Virus record (IMG/VR): IMGVR_UViG_3300025913_000062
Coordinates: 1-46,243 of that record
DNA from: a virus
Length of the DNA: 46,243 nucleotides
Direction: 5' to 3' (one strand)
Shown here: positions 16,939 to 24,798 of the stretch, piece by piece
Layout of the letters: each line of letters begins with the position of its first letter
Numbering within the stretch: position 1 is the first letter of the stretch
The notes under the pieces: model-generated
The model's database searches: none
Seen by the model: the letters and a program-made list of their open reading frames with translations, nothing else
What the model was told of the DNA's origin: nothing
Position numbers and translations under genes: made by a program

Positions 16939-19148
16939 TCCGTATCTCCTTCACTATTCCCAGGCTCTTGAGGTTGAGGCGGCGGAGTATCCTGAATTTG
17001 CTTCGCCTTTGCGAAATTCAGTGCCGTATTCGATGCCTTGAGGGCATTATCGGCTATGGCTGTCTGTTCGGCGACAGGCAACGCATGGCCCATATCCTTG
17101 TCATGTTCGTGATCGGCATCGATCACTTTATTGTGTTGATCGAGGATACCCATGGCATTTTTGATGCCACGTTCGCGGTTCTTGCCTTCGACGTCATCCG
17201 TCCGGGCCTGCGCATCCATGATCGCCTTGTAGGCCTGCGCGATCGAGAGATGCGCGCGGCTCTCGGCTTCGGCGGCCTTCTGCGCCTTGAGCGAGATATC
17301 CGCTTGAGCGCTCGCGGCGGCAATCTGCTGCTGAGCTGCGTCCTGCTGCGCCTTCTGCTGCTGCATCGCCAATTCTTGGGGCGTAAGCTGATCCTGCGGA
17401 ATAATGCCAGGGGGCAGCATCATGCGGAAGCGCCGGACGAATTCGACCGACTGCGGCCAATCCTGCGCCTCTGCGATGAGATCCATGACGATTTGTGCGG
17501 TTTCCGGCGCCGCATTGACAAACGTCAGCATGGCCTCAAGAGCGCGCGTGCGCTTAGTCGCCGACGCCGGGCCAACCGTCACCGTAACCTGATATTTTCC
17601 GATTGTGACGTCGGAATTCTGGTCGGATGGATCATTGATCGTGATTTGGATAACTTCGTCGTCGCGACCCATGACAGCAGTCAGGCGCTTCGTGTCGAAA
17701 ATATGCGGAATAAGCTCGTTGCAATTTTCCGCACACCGCTCGTCCGCCATGCGGAGCCGATCTTCGTAAATATACGTACCGACGTCCGTCACCATCTGAC
17801 GATTTTGGATCGCAACGCCAGAAACTTCGTTCGACGGCGCACCCAAGGCGGCTTCGTGGATATTTGAAATATCCTTCAAATCCTGCGTCGACGAACCGGC
17901 TTCGGCAATCAACGCTTGATCGAGAGCCGGCGGCGGAATATGGGTCGGCGGTGTCTCGCCGTCATTGTAATAGAGAAACGGACTGTCGTCGACAGGGGCT
18001 CGACGCCACCGGGCTTCGTGGCCCTTCACGGCGTCGGGCGTCGTCACCCATTTGTTGCGAGGTGCCGCCACAAGCTGTTCGGCGATCGTCGAGCGCCAAT
18101 AATTGTGAAGGCGCTGCGGATCTTTCAGGAAGCGGATGAGGCCCCAGCGATGAATGCGCTCGCCGTCATTCACTTCCCAGCCGGCTACTCGATAAATCGG
18201 GATCGAGGAAATCGGATAATCGAAAGGCCCTTCAAGAATTTCCGCGCCTGAGCAGACGTAAAGCCGGGCAAAGCGGTTCGGAACGTCGCGCGTGTAGAAA
18301 GAGCCATCGCTGCGCGTTTCCGCGAACGGCGCATATTCATATTCTTCCATGTCGGAGACGTCGTGGACACTGCCGTCCTGATAAAGGCACAGCGTCTTGT
18401 AGCCTTCCGTCACCATGCGCCAATAGCGCACGATACGTACCGTGTCGTCGCTCAACCAAAAGCCGGATTGGTTCCATGTCCGGGTATCCATGAAGCTCGT
18501 TTCCGAAGCCCACGGATAGCGATGCTTATATTCCTGCTGCGGAATATCGTCGCCGACAAAACCCCACTGGCAATCCTTGCCAGAAGGCTCGATGCCGAGC
18601 GGATCAAACACGGCGGCATAGGGGTCCGTAATCGCTGACAGGGTGATATCCTGCTCGAATACGTCATCATTCGTGTAGTCGATATTGAGCGTGTACGCGC
18701 CCTGTCCGCCGATCACCTGATATTTGTAAGCCTCGTCACGCGCAAAATTCGCGTTCGAGTGCTGAAAAATCATGCGGATGATACCTTCGCGGATATTCGC
18801 GATGGCCTTGGTGCCGCCCTTGTTGGGAAGCACGCGAATTTCCGTCTCATTCATAAGACGGTTGCCGACAATCTGCGCCAGGAAGGCCACCAGTCGGTTG
18901 AAGGTCAATGTCGGCTTGCGCTGGTTTTTGCGGGCTTGCTCGACAACCGGGTCCCATTGCTTGCCGACGACGAATTTCGCGTCATCGCGGCCGGCAACGA
19001 TATTATGCTCGTTGAAACTGTAACCCCATTCATATTTCTGCCGCATGTCCTGCAGAAAATCCTGGATACTGTCGAAACCAGAAGGGACTTTCGTCACCTT
19101 TTTCTTGGCTTCATAATCCAGCGCCATCGTGTCCCGAAAACCGGCCAT
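16935..19148 (-). CDS. Portal protein (P22-type)
   Basis: 737 residues against 725 for P22 gp1. AAGGGG lies 8 nt before the ATG. The N-terminal region (FDSIQDFLQDMRQKYEWGYS, then RKPTLTFNRLVAFLAQIVGN and NETEIRVLP) and the following TDPYAAVFDPLGIEPSGKDC are characteristic of P22-like portals. The C-terminal 150 residues are Gln/Ala-rich and helical, fitting the barrel that extends into the capsid. A dodecamer at one vertex would take up DNA with the terminase. Adjacent to TerL and scaffold. Confidence 0.93.
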   Translation of the reverse strand: MAGFRDTMALDYEAKKKVTKVPSGFDSIQDFLQDMRQKYEWGYSFNEHNIVAGRDDAKFVVGKQWDPVVEQARKNQRKPTLTFNRLVAFLAQIVGNRLMNETEIRVLPNKGGTKAIANIREGIIRMIFQHSNANFARDEAYKYQVIGGQGAYTLNIDYTNDDVFEQDITLSAITDPYAAVFDPLGIEPSGKDCQWGFVGDDIPQQEYKHRYPWASETSFMDTRTWNQSGFWLSDDTVRIVRYWRMVTEGYKTLCLYQDGSVHDVSDMEEYEYAPFAETRSDGSFYTRDVPNRFARLYVCSGAEILEGPFDYPISSIPIYRVAGWEVNDGERIHRWGLIRFLKDPQRLHNYWRSTIAEQLVAAPRNKWVTTPDAVKGHEARWRRAPVDDSPFLYYNDGETPPTHIPPPALDQALIAEAGSSTQDLKDISNIHEAALGAPSNEVSGVAIQNRQMVTDVGTYIYEDRLRMADERCAENCNELIPHIFDTKRLTAVMGRDDEVIQITINDPSDQNSDVTIGKYQVTVTVGPASATKRTRALEAMLTFVNAAPETAQIVMDLIAEAQDWPQSVEFVRRFRMMLPPGIIPQDQLTPQELAMQQQKAQQDAAQQQIAAASAQADISLKAQKAAEAESRAHLSIAQAYKAIMDAQARTDDVEGKNRERGIKNAMGILDQHNKVIDADHEHDKDMGHALPVAEQTAIADNALKASNTALNFAKAKQIQDTPPPQPQEPGNSEGDTE

Positions 19149-19163
19149 CTCGCACCCCTTAAA

Positions 19164-20945
19164 TTACGCCATCCAGCCCGTGTCGCTGCCGCTCACGTTC
19201 ACTTCCCAAAACCCGTCATTATCACCGATACCGGGCGAATGCACGCGAACCATTTCAGGCGATGAACCCTGGCCCCAACTCGTTGGCTTGCGGGCCTTAT
19301 TCCACGTCTCGAAATGCTTCTCAACGGCAAAAGTCAGTGCACAAGCGTCTGATAGATCAGAGCTACGAATGCCACGGTCCTTCATCTGCTGCTTGCTTTC
19401 AAGCAACCAGTCATTGTTCGGTCGGTACTTCGTTTTCGGACCGCTGCAATCGGAGGCTAGGTCATCATCGTCCGGGATCTTGCCGCCGTCGACCATGAAT
19501 TGTCGGAATTTCTGATAAATCTCCGCTCGAACATTGAATGGTCCGGCGCGCTTGGGGTGCGCTTGCTTGAATTTCGATGTGCCGCCGAAGTCAATGCCCT
19601 TGATGACTTCGCGATAATGCGGACTAAGCGCACGAAGAGATGAAATAATGTTCGCGCCAATATTGCCGCGATCGATACACATGAGATCGGGATTGTATTC
19701 ATCGATTATGCCGGCCAAATAGGCGACTGCTTCGTCATGCTCAAGCTTGAGCCTGTACTTTACCTTCGTAATCATGTCTCCACGACGGAAGGCCACGGAA
19801 AAGCGGTCGCCGCCGGCGCCTGCCGGATCGACGCCGATGATCAGAGGTGCGTCAGGCTCGTCCATCTTGCGCTTCCTGGCGCGCAGGACGATCGCCGGCT
19901 TGATATACACGCCCTCGATATCGGCCGCCGCAAAAGCTTCGGTGACGTCGATTGGATATTCTTGGCGGAACATGCTGACAGAGCCAAGTTCATGGATCTT
20001 TGCTCGACGCCAAAGCATTTGACCATTCGAAAGTCCGTGCAATTCCTGATATTCGGCTTCGGAAAGTTCGCCTTCCTCTTCGGCTTCCTGAAACGGCACG
20101 AAATCGCCGCCCTCATAATATTCTTTCTGTACGGTCCATGGCACGAACACGGCGCGATAGCGGCCGATCCCCTTCATGGCGTCGTTATAGCGCTTATAGA
20201 ATTCGCCAACGGGGCCGGCGGACGTTGTTTCAAGCCAAATTTCAGAAGGCGGCTTTACCCAACCTTCGATCGTGCCAATCCCTTTCTCGAATGGCAGAGG
20301 CTTCGCAGGCTCGCGCCATAGAACGCCCCATACGCCCTTAACTTCGTCGACGGACTGCACAGACGATGCGAAATGGTCGGGCGCATTGGTCCACCACGCG
20401 ACTTCCGAGCCATGAAAGAAGCTGACAGCGCCGCCGCGTCCGCCGGCTTTCTGTCCCGCCGTCGCCACGCTGTAGCTCGAACCGCGCTTGGGAAAATCCA
20501 GCTCTTTGGCGTTGTCGGTGCCGACTTGCGGAGGAAACGGATGCTTTTCCTGCATGAGCGCCGTCATGTCGAACAGCTTGCCCGACGCATCCATCTCATG
20601 GGAGAGAATGTAAATGTTTTGCCGGTCCCACAAAGTTGCCCGCCAGTATCCACGTGCAGCGACGTAGGTAGAAAATCCCTGCCGTCGACCTTTGAGGCCA
20701 GCGAGACGCACCCAAAGATCCTCACGTGCCATTTTCTCGGCAGCGTTGTGCAGGATCGTTTGTGCTTCGTTGAGAATAAGCGGCTCAAGATCGCCGGCCT
20801 TGGTGCGGATGCGGACGGCATCCCTGGCAAAACGTCGGAAATCCGATTTCCAGCGTGCAGCCGTCAAAACCAGATATCGAGCGCGGACTTCGTCAACCGA
20901 TATCTGATAGTCAGCGGCGATTTGCTGCAGATTGAAATCCATCAT
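19164..20945 (-). CDS. terL: Terminase large subunit
   Basis: 593 residues. The ATPase half has a Walker A-like GLKGRRQGFST (residues 83-93) and a Walker B region ending FFHGSEVAWW with Glu at about 181. The nuclease half has IIGVDPAGAGGDR (Asp373), MCIDRGNIG (Asp425) and SDLSDACA (Asp533), the usual three acidic RNase H-fold sites. It cuts concatemers and pumps DNA through the portal. Start at the first of two tandem ATGs, overlapping the preceding stop as ATGA. Headful packaging, as in P22, would fit the redundant ends of the window but is inferred. Confidence 0.95.
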   Translation of the reverse strand: MMDFNLQQIAADYQISVDEVRARYLVLTAARWKSDFRRFARDAVRIRTKAGDLEPLILNEAQTILHNAAEKMAREDLWVRLAGLKGRRQGFSTYVAARGYWRATLWDRQNIYILSHEMDASGKLFDMTALMQEKHPFPPQVGTDNAKELDFPKRGSSYSVATAGQKAGGRGGAVSFFHGSEVAWWTNAPDHFASSVQSVDEVKGVWGVLWREPAKPLPFEKGIGTIEGWVKPPSEIWLETTSAGPVGEFYKRYNDAMKGIGRYRAVFVPWTVQKEYYEGGDFVPFQEAEEEGELSEAEYQELHGLSNGQMLWRRAKIHELGSVSMFRQEYPIDVTEAFAAADIEGVYIKPAIVLRARKRKMDEPDAPLIIGVDPAGAGGDRFSVAFRRGDMITKVKYRLKLEHDEAVAYLAGIIDEYNPDLMCIDRGNIGANIISSLRALSPHYREVIKGIDFGGTSKFKQAHPKRAGPFNVRAEIYQKFRQFMVDGGKIPDDDDLASDCSGPKTKYRPNNDWLLESKQQMKDRGIRSSDLSDACALTFAVEKHFETWNKARKPTSWGQGSSPEMVRVHSPGIGDNDGFWEVNVSGSDTGWMA

Positions 20946-21151
20946 TTTGCCCCAAGTGTCATGTTCACGCCTCGTCGTGCTTTTTCGCGAATGATTTCAT
21001 AATCAAAATCTGCATTCGCGTAATTCCTGCACGATTGCATAGCCGCCTTATGCGCCTCTCGCTCTCCGTCTCGCTGTGAAGCATCATCTGTGCCGACACG
21101 TACAGTTTCGTCAGCAAAGAAATGTTTATAGCGACCCTCCCGTCTCGGCAT
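20942..21151 (-). CDS. Small hypothetical protein upstream of terL
   Basis: The ATG at 21151 gives 69 residues (MPRREGRYKHFFADETVRVG). Charged, with a middle rich in Arg/Glu/Ala (SQRDGEREAHKAAMQS) and a basic end. Its stop overlaps the terL start, so the two are translationally coupled. Being next to terL it could assist packaging, but I see no helix-turn-helix and no family. Confidence 0.55.
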   Translation of the reverse strand: MPRREGRYKHFFADETVRVGTDDASQRDGEREAHKAAMQSCRNYANADFDYEIIREKARRGVNMTLGAK

Positions 21152-21153
21152 AA

Positions 21154-21576
21154 TTATTCGGAAAGAATGAGATGCTGATAGCGAGGGCAAGACGCCATGT
21201 GGCCGGCGAAATTCGCGTCGTTGGCGTCATCGCAGATGCATGTGCCGGCCGTCGCAGGCTTCGCCTCCAGATTGAAGCCTGTCAGCGCATTCGGCAGTTC
21301 GGGGAGCTTCGACGTTTCCTGAATATCCGTCTCGAAATTCGGGATCGCGGGCGCCGTGTTGGTCTTTTTCTCCGGCGGCGGCGGTGTGAGCCCTCCGAAC
21401 GTGCAAAGCGCCCAAATGATGAATTCGATATTGTCATTGAACAGCGCGCCAAGCTCGATCGAGCGAAGCGTGATTTCCTCTGGATCGTTGCCGGCCGTTA
21501 CCATCGCGTTATAGCGCTTTTTAAGCTCAAGGCCGATACGCTTGGCGGCTTCCTTCCGGTCACGGGAAATGCTCAT
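21154..21576 (-). CDS. Hypothetical protein, helical N-terminus, Cys-containing tail
   Basis: 140 residues. The N-terminal 60 are helical (DRKEAAKRIGLELKKRYNAM, then LFNDNIEFIIWALCTFGGL), followed by a Pro-rich linker (TPPPPEKKTN). The tail has CICDDAND and ASCPRYQHL, a possible metal site Cys-X-Cys and Cys-X3-His. It overlaps the gene before it as ATGA. A small terminase role is possible by position but unsupported by a DNA-binding motif. Confidence 0.55.
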   Translation of the reverse strand: MSISRDRKEAAKRIGLELKKRYNAMVTAGNDPEEITLRSIELGALFNDNIEFIIWALCTFGGLTPPPPEKKTNTAPAIPNFETDIQETSKLPELPNALTGFNLEAKPATAGTCICDDANDANFAGHMASCPRYQHLILSE

Positions 21577-21845
21577 AGGTCAAACTCCATATTTGCGGCA
21601 GGAACTGCGCTCTGCGCTCGAACAAGGAAATCCTGGTTTGGCATCCAGGCGTCGGCATATTGCGTCGTGCCGGTCGTGAGCGGCTTGCGCCAGCCCCAAT
21701 TTTCGCCCTTGTCGTCGCAGCCCCATTGCGCATAGGCCACGCGCACGACGCCGTCCGGCTTATTGTGTTCACGGAATTTCACACGCACGATATCGCCGTT
21801 GCGCGGCGCTTGCTCCATTGGGAGCCATCCGTCCGCCGGGATCAT
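21573..21845 (-). CDS. DUF551-like small protein ending EFDL
   Basis: 90 residues with GWLPMEQAPRNGDIVRVKFR, RVAYAQWGCDDKGENWGWRK and TTQYADAWMPNQDF. The WLPMEQAPRNGD opening and W-rich WMP ending resemble the DUF551 family of small phage proteins, which have no known function. It ends Met-Glu-Phe-Asp-Leu and its stop overlaps the next ATG. Coupled to its neighbours on both sides. Confidence 0.65.
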   Translation of the reverse strand: MIPADGWLPMEQAPRNGDIVRVKFREHNKPDGVVRVAYAQWGCDDKGENWGWRKPLTTGTTQYADAWMPNQDFLVRAQSAVPAANMEFDL

Positions 21846-22069
21846 GATTTTTTCTCCTGCAAAAATTTCGCAAGAGCAATCGTGGCTCTATGCTTGAAAT
21901 TATTTGTCATCGCATTCAGCATCGTATCGATTGCTGCGTCAATGACGACTGGATTTGAAACATCTGCTTTTTCAATCAGGACGTGAAAAGTATTTTGTCC
22001 GTTGGTAGCAGAAATTTCTATGCAAGATCCTCTATGCGTGATTGTCACGCCCTTATGCTCTATTTTCAC
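21842..22069 (-). CDS. Small hypothetical protein (GTG start)
   Basis: The GTG at 22069 has AAGGGAG at good spacing; upstream codons of the same frame would overlap the preceding gene. The product is 75 residues, beta then helical (VTITHRGSCIEISATNGQNT, then AAIDTMLNAMTNNFKHRATI). Overlaps the following gene as ATGA. No family recognised. Confidence 0.55.
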   Translation of the reverse strand: MKIEHKGVTITHRGSCIEISATNGQNTFHVLIEKADVSNPVVIDAAIDTMLNAMTNNFKHRATIALAKFLQEKKS

Positions 22070-22082
22070 CCGCTTATCTCCC

Positions 22083-22442
22083 TTACAAATCAAATTCCTG
22101 CGGCGGAATATCCTCAAATTCCGCAAAATCGGCCTCTGGCACGTCGCGCTGCGCCTCAAGCCGGTTGATCGCATCGTCAATCGTCAGCGTGCCGGAAATA
22201 TCGACATGCTGCGAACGGCTGATCATCTTGGGAAAGATCTTGGTATAGAAATCGGTAGGATTATGGTCTGCCCAGGCAGCGAACCGTGCTGCCCCGCCAA
22301 TCGTCTCATGAACGTGCATGACCGTGGCACCGGCATAGCGGCCAACGTGCTGATATTGCTCTGCGCTGATCATGGGAATCTTCGCAAGTTTTGACGCAAT
22401 TTCAGCCGGGATAACCGGTACCAAATCCTTGCTGTCCGACAT
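22083..22442 (-). CDS. Candidate terminase small subunit or conserved phage protein, ends QEFDL
   Basis: 119 residues. The centre reads GGAARFAAWADHNPTDFYTK followed by IFPKMI and ISGTLTIDDAINRLEAQ. I associate this pattern with proteins next to large terminases in several phages, sometimes called small terminase subunits. Five genes separate it from terL rather than the usual zero or one, and no clear helix-turn-helix is visible, so the assignment is tentative. The C-terminus is Gln-Glu-Phe-Asp-Leu. Confidence 0.5.
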   Translation of the reverse strand: MSDSKDLVPVIPAEIASKLAKIPMISAEQYQHVGRYAGATVMHVHETIGGAARFAAWADHNPTDFYTKIFPKMISRSQHVDISGTLTIDDAINRLEAQRDVPEADFAEFEDIPPQEFDL

Positions 22443-22445
22443 CGA

Positions 22446-22886
22446 TCACATTCCCATTCGTATCAGTGCGTGAGACAGGAGGCCACGGATCGTGAACAGG
22501 TCGACGCGCGGGCCGATGCCGAACATCTCATGCTCGGCATGAAAACTGTCCACTTCCGGATTATCTTTCGTCGGCTTATCGTATGTGTGGCCGAGGATGA
22601 CGATAGCCGTCGTGACGACTTCCATCTTTTCTCCGCGCTCGATTTCATCCGCGATGCGGCGCAGCGTTTCCGGAATATCCGTCGCAGGCTTGCTCTTGTG
22701 AAGCTGCACGACGCCAGCGGTGTCCGACTTGGGCCTGATGCTGCTGACTATCGTACCTTGCGGTTCCGGCGCTACGAGGCGGTCGACCAAAGTCAGGCCC
22801 GGCTTTTCCTCGATTGATTTTTTACAGTCGCAAACGCGCTGGCTATCTGGCCGCCAACATTCGCAATCTGGACATTGCCTTGACAT
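22446..22886 (-). CDS. Hypothetical protein with N-terminal zinc ribbon
   Basis: 146 residues. The N-terminus CPDCECWRPDSQRVCDCKK has Cys pairs that could bind zinc. The middle has a helix (PETLRRIADEIERGEKMEVV) leading to VTTAIVILGHTY, and the end is VDLFTIRGLLSHALIRMGM. The pattern is like a family of phage proteins near terminases whose function is unknown. It lies 3 nt from the gene that follows it. Confidence 0.55.
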   Translation of the reverse strand: MSRQCPDCECWRPDSQRVCDCKKSIEEKPGLTLVDRLVAPEPQGTIVSSIRPKSDTAGVVQLHKSKPATDIPETLRRIADEIERGEKMEVVTTAIVILGHTYDKPTKDNPEVDSFHAEHEMFGIGPRVDLFTIRGLLSHALIRMGM

Positions 22887-22913
22887 AAAAATACCCGCTT
22901 TCTGACCGTGAAG

Positions 22914-23138
22914 TTATTTCTTTTTGCCGCCTTTTCCGCCGCCCAGGATGCGGTCGGCCTTGGCGTCGATCTTGGCTTTTGAGGACGGAGAAAGATTTCC
23001 GGCCTTGACCTGTTGCGTCGCTCGCGCTTTCGCATTGGCGGCGTGACTTTTATCCGGCATGGGATATTTCCGCTCGCCAGGAAGCCCGAACGTCGATTTG
23101 GAGAGGCCCTTGCGGCCGGATGTCGTCAGCTTCGCCAT
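22914..23138 (-). CDS. Small basic protein, KYPMPDKSHA family (DUF6582-like)
   Basis: The ATG at 23138 gives 74 residues. It contains KSTFGLPGERKYPMPDKSHA then NAKARATQQV, a short conserved pattern in many phage and a few bacterial proteins. The C-terminus is very basic (GGGKGGKKK). DNA or RNA contact is plausible from charge alone. Gene order with the next small protein suggests one transcription unit. Confidence 0.65.
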   Translation of the reverse strand: MAKLTTSGRKGLSKSTFGLPGERKYPMPDKSHAANAKARATQQVKAGNLSPSSKAKIDAKADRILGGGKGGKKK

Positions 23139-23140
23139 GG

Positions 23141-23365
23141 TCAAAATCCTTCCGTGGTTTTCACCGTTCGCGTGGTCGTCGCGGCGGGATGCTTGGTGGG
23201 CATGACGTGAGGACTGTCGGCGGCGGCCTGGATCTTGGCGCCTGCAACCTTCTGGCCGCTCGCGAGCAGGGATCGCACGTGCGTCGCATCGCCAGGGACG
23301 CCGCCCGTGATCTTGCCCGGCTTGGGCATATTGCGGCTTCCAAGGAAATTACCAGGCTTCGCCAT
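23141..23365 (-). CDS. Small hypothetical protein
   Basis: The ATG at 23365 gives 74 residues (MAKPGNFLGSRNMPKPGKIT). Rich in Gly, Ala, Thr and basic residues, with no hydrophobic core (VAGAKIQAAADSPHVMPTKH). It lies between the GP88-like gene and the DUF6582-like gene with 2-nt gaps. Possibly disordered. No family recognised. Confidence 0.5.
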   Translation of the reverse strand: MAKPGNFLGSRNMPKPGKITGGVPGDATHVRSLLASGQKVAGAKIQAAADSPHVMPTKHPAATTTRTVKTTEGF

Positions 23366-23367
23366 GA

Positions 23368-24183
23368 TCAATGCTCCAAAAACGCGACGTTCTTTGTCGT
23401 CGCCCAGCACGCCCCGCATGTGGCGCAGCATTGTGTCTTACCAGTTTGTTCGGGACAAATGAAGCTGCCTGCCGGCTTGGCGTCCTCGCTGGCGATCGTG
23501 ATGGCGCAGAGCTGCTTGCCGTCGAAATTCGAGAAGCGGATCAGCCAGCGTTTCGCATAGACTTCGTTCATCCAGTTTACGACGTTGCCAATCGTGCTGT
23601 CCGGTGCGTGGGCTGTATAGCCGTAGACGGCGAGGTTCGGATGGCGATCGAGCATCTTGCGCCAGAAGTGCACGTATTGGCTGGAATAGAAATCGCCCAA
23701 TTGATGAAGTCGAAGCAACACGCCGTATTTCTTTTGACACAATAGATCAATCTGCTTTTCCAGCGTCGGCAGGAATTCGGGATCGTCGTGCTTGACGCGT
23801 TTAGCGAAAGGCATATTATTGCCGTAGCACGATTGCCAATTCGCGCATGATGACGGGCAGGTTTTACGCTCTTCCAGCGAGAGATAGTAAATCCAGTATC
23901 CCCGGTGAAGGCCCTTGAAGCGGACGTCGCGGCCGATCTTCACGTTTGAATGACCAGATGTCAGGAGGACGGATCGCTGATCGGATACCGCCAGGACGCG
24001 GGAGGGGAATTTGGTGCGGCCTTGAGCGACGAACGCCGGCACGCCGATGCCATCCAGTCGGGGCTGGAATTTTCGTGGGTGCTTCGGGCTGTCCGTGGAC
24101 TTGTTTTTGACAAACCGGGTAAGGGTCGTGTCATCGCCCAATGAAGCGAAAGTCTTGCGGGTGCTGGACAGGCGATTGCTCAT
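23368..24183 (-). CDS. GP88-like cysteine-rich protein
   Basis: 271 residues with two Cys clusters: KTCPSSCANWQSCYG (Cys109, 113, 119) and CPEQTGKTQCCATCGACW (Cys243, 252, 253, 256, 259). Between them are RLHQLGDFYSSQYVHFW and AVYGYTAHAP. The pattern matches the GP88 family, found in mycobacteriophages and others, of unknown function; the cysteines suggest a metal or iron-sulfur site. It follows a small coiled-coil gene with an ATGA overlap. The CX3CX5C spacing differs from the radical-SAM CX3CX2C motif. Confidence 0.65.
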   Translation of the reverse strand: MSNRLSSTRKTFASLGDDTTLTRFVKNKSTDSPKHPRKFQPRLDGIGVPAFVAQGRTKFPSRVLAVSDQRSVLLTSGHSNVKIGRDVRFKGLHRGYWIYYLSLEERKTCPSSCANWQSCYGNNMPFAKRVKHDDPEFLPTLEKQIDLLCQKKYGVLLRLHQLGDFYSSQYVHFWRKMLDRHPNLAVYGYTAHAPDSTIGNVVNWMNEVYAKRWLIRFSNFDGKQLCAITIASEDAKPAGSFICPEQTGKTQCCATCGACWATTKNVAFLEH

Positions 24184-24341
24184 GCCTTGTCCCCTTCGCC
24201 GGCTTTATCCAATTCCTCATCGGATATCGGGCGCTGTTCCAGTCTGGCGATTTCCTTGCGGATTTCCCGGCACCGGACGGCGAGGCCCGGTTTTCCCGAA
24301 GACGCGGTCAATTTCTTCCGCAACAGCTCTAGCCGCGTCAT
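24180..24341 (-). CDS. Small coiled-coil protein
   Basis: The ATG at 24341 has AAAGGAAAG just upstream. 53 residues: MTRLELLRKKLTASSGKPG, then REIRKEIARLEQRPISDEEL, so mostly charged helix. The stop overlaps the GP88-like start as ATGA, which decides between this frame and an overlapping one beginning at 24372. Possibly a partner or regulator of the next gene. No family recognised. Confidence 0.6.
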   Translation of the reverse strand: MTRLELLRKKLTASSGKPGLAVRCREIRKEIARLEQRPISDEELDKAGEGDKA

Positions 24342-24409
24342 CGTCTTTCCTTTTGGCTTCTAAGTAGCTCATGCGCCAATCCTGTATCAAAGCAATCAAC
24401 AGCGCAAGA

Positions 24410-24455
24410 CAAAAAGAAAGGCCCGCTGTCCCAGCGCGGAACAACGAGCCTTCCC
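24410..24455 (-). terminator. Leftward terminator
   Basis: On the minus strand AAGGCTCG pairs with CGGGCCTT (one G-U pair) across a loop of about 19 nt, followed by TCTTTTTG. It lies downstream of the 60-residue gene. Expression of the genes to the left then needs read-through or a promoter at 24342-24410, where I see no convincing one. Confidence 0.65.
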
Positions 24456-24505
24456 TGCTTTTCCCCTTGGGAGGAATTCCCGATTAGCTCAGGAGGCCAC
24501 CAGCG

Positions 24506-24688
24506 TCAACCCTTGACGTCGGGATGCTCTTCGACGTCTTCGGCCGGGATCTGCTTTTGTCCGTCGACGGGGTTCGAGCCGGCGGCAGCGTTGACCTTGG
24601 CCTGACCCTTCGCGTCGTTGTCGCGGGCGCCGAGGATCTTGGTTTTCTCGTCGTCCTTCACGCCGCCTTCGTCCTTGGTGGGTTTCAT
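24506..24688 (-). CDS. Small charged, probably disordered protein
   Basis: 60 residues made of Lys, Asp, Glu, Ala, Gly and Pro (MKPTKDEGGVKDDEKTKILG, then DVEEHPDVKG). GGAG upstream of the ATG. It is a single gene bounded by leftward terminators on both sides, so it probably has its own promoter or depends on read-through. No family recognised. Confidence 0.5.
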   Translation of the reverse strand: MKPTKDEGGVKDDEKTKILGARDNDAKGQAKVNAAAGSNPVDGQKQIPAEDVEEHPDVKG

Positions 24689-24704
24689 GATCGTCGCTCC
24701 ATAG

Positions 24705-24740
24705 AAAAACCCCGCGACCGCCTAAACGATCACGGGGTTT
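24705..24740 (-). terminator. Leftward rho-independent terminator
   Basis: AAACCCCG (24740-24733) and CGGGGTTT (24714-24707) form a perfect 8-bp stem on the minus strand, and the T run continues to five. It lies just downstream of the 252-residue gene. The same stem sequence recurs at 30262-30294. Confidence 0.8.
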
Positions 24741-24798
24741 CCAGGGTTCCGCCAATGCGCGCAGTGCGGACCAACTCTGCTTTTTCAATTATTGTCGA

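Noticed and set aside
14641-16971. 776-codon open frame on the plus strand
   Set aside because: Antisense to the coat, scaffold and leader region. The opposite strand has clear family matches, ribosome sites and tight overlaps. The long frame is a by-product of GC-rich codon positions.
16647-17867. 406-codon open frame on the plus strand
   Set aside because: Antisense to the portal gene, Arg-rich translation.
24217-24372. 51-codon minus frame starting MSYLEAKRK
   Set aside because: The frame at 24180-24341 has a better ribosome site, ATGA coupling to the GP88-like gene and a more natural protein.
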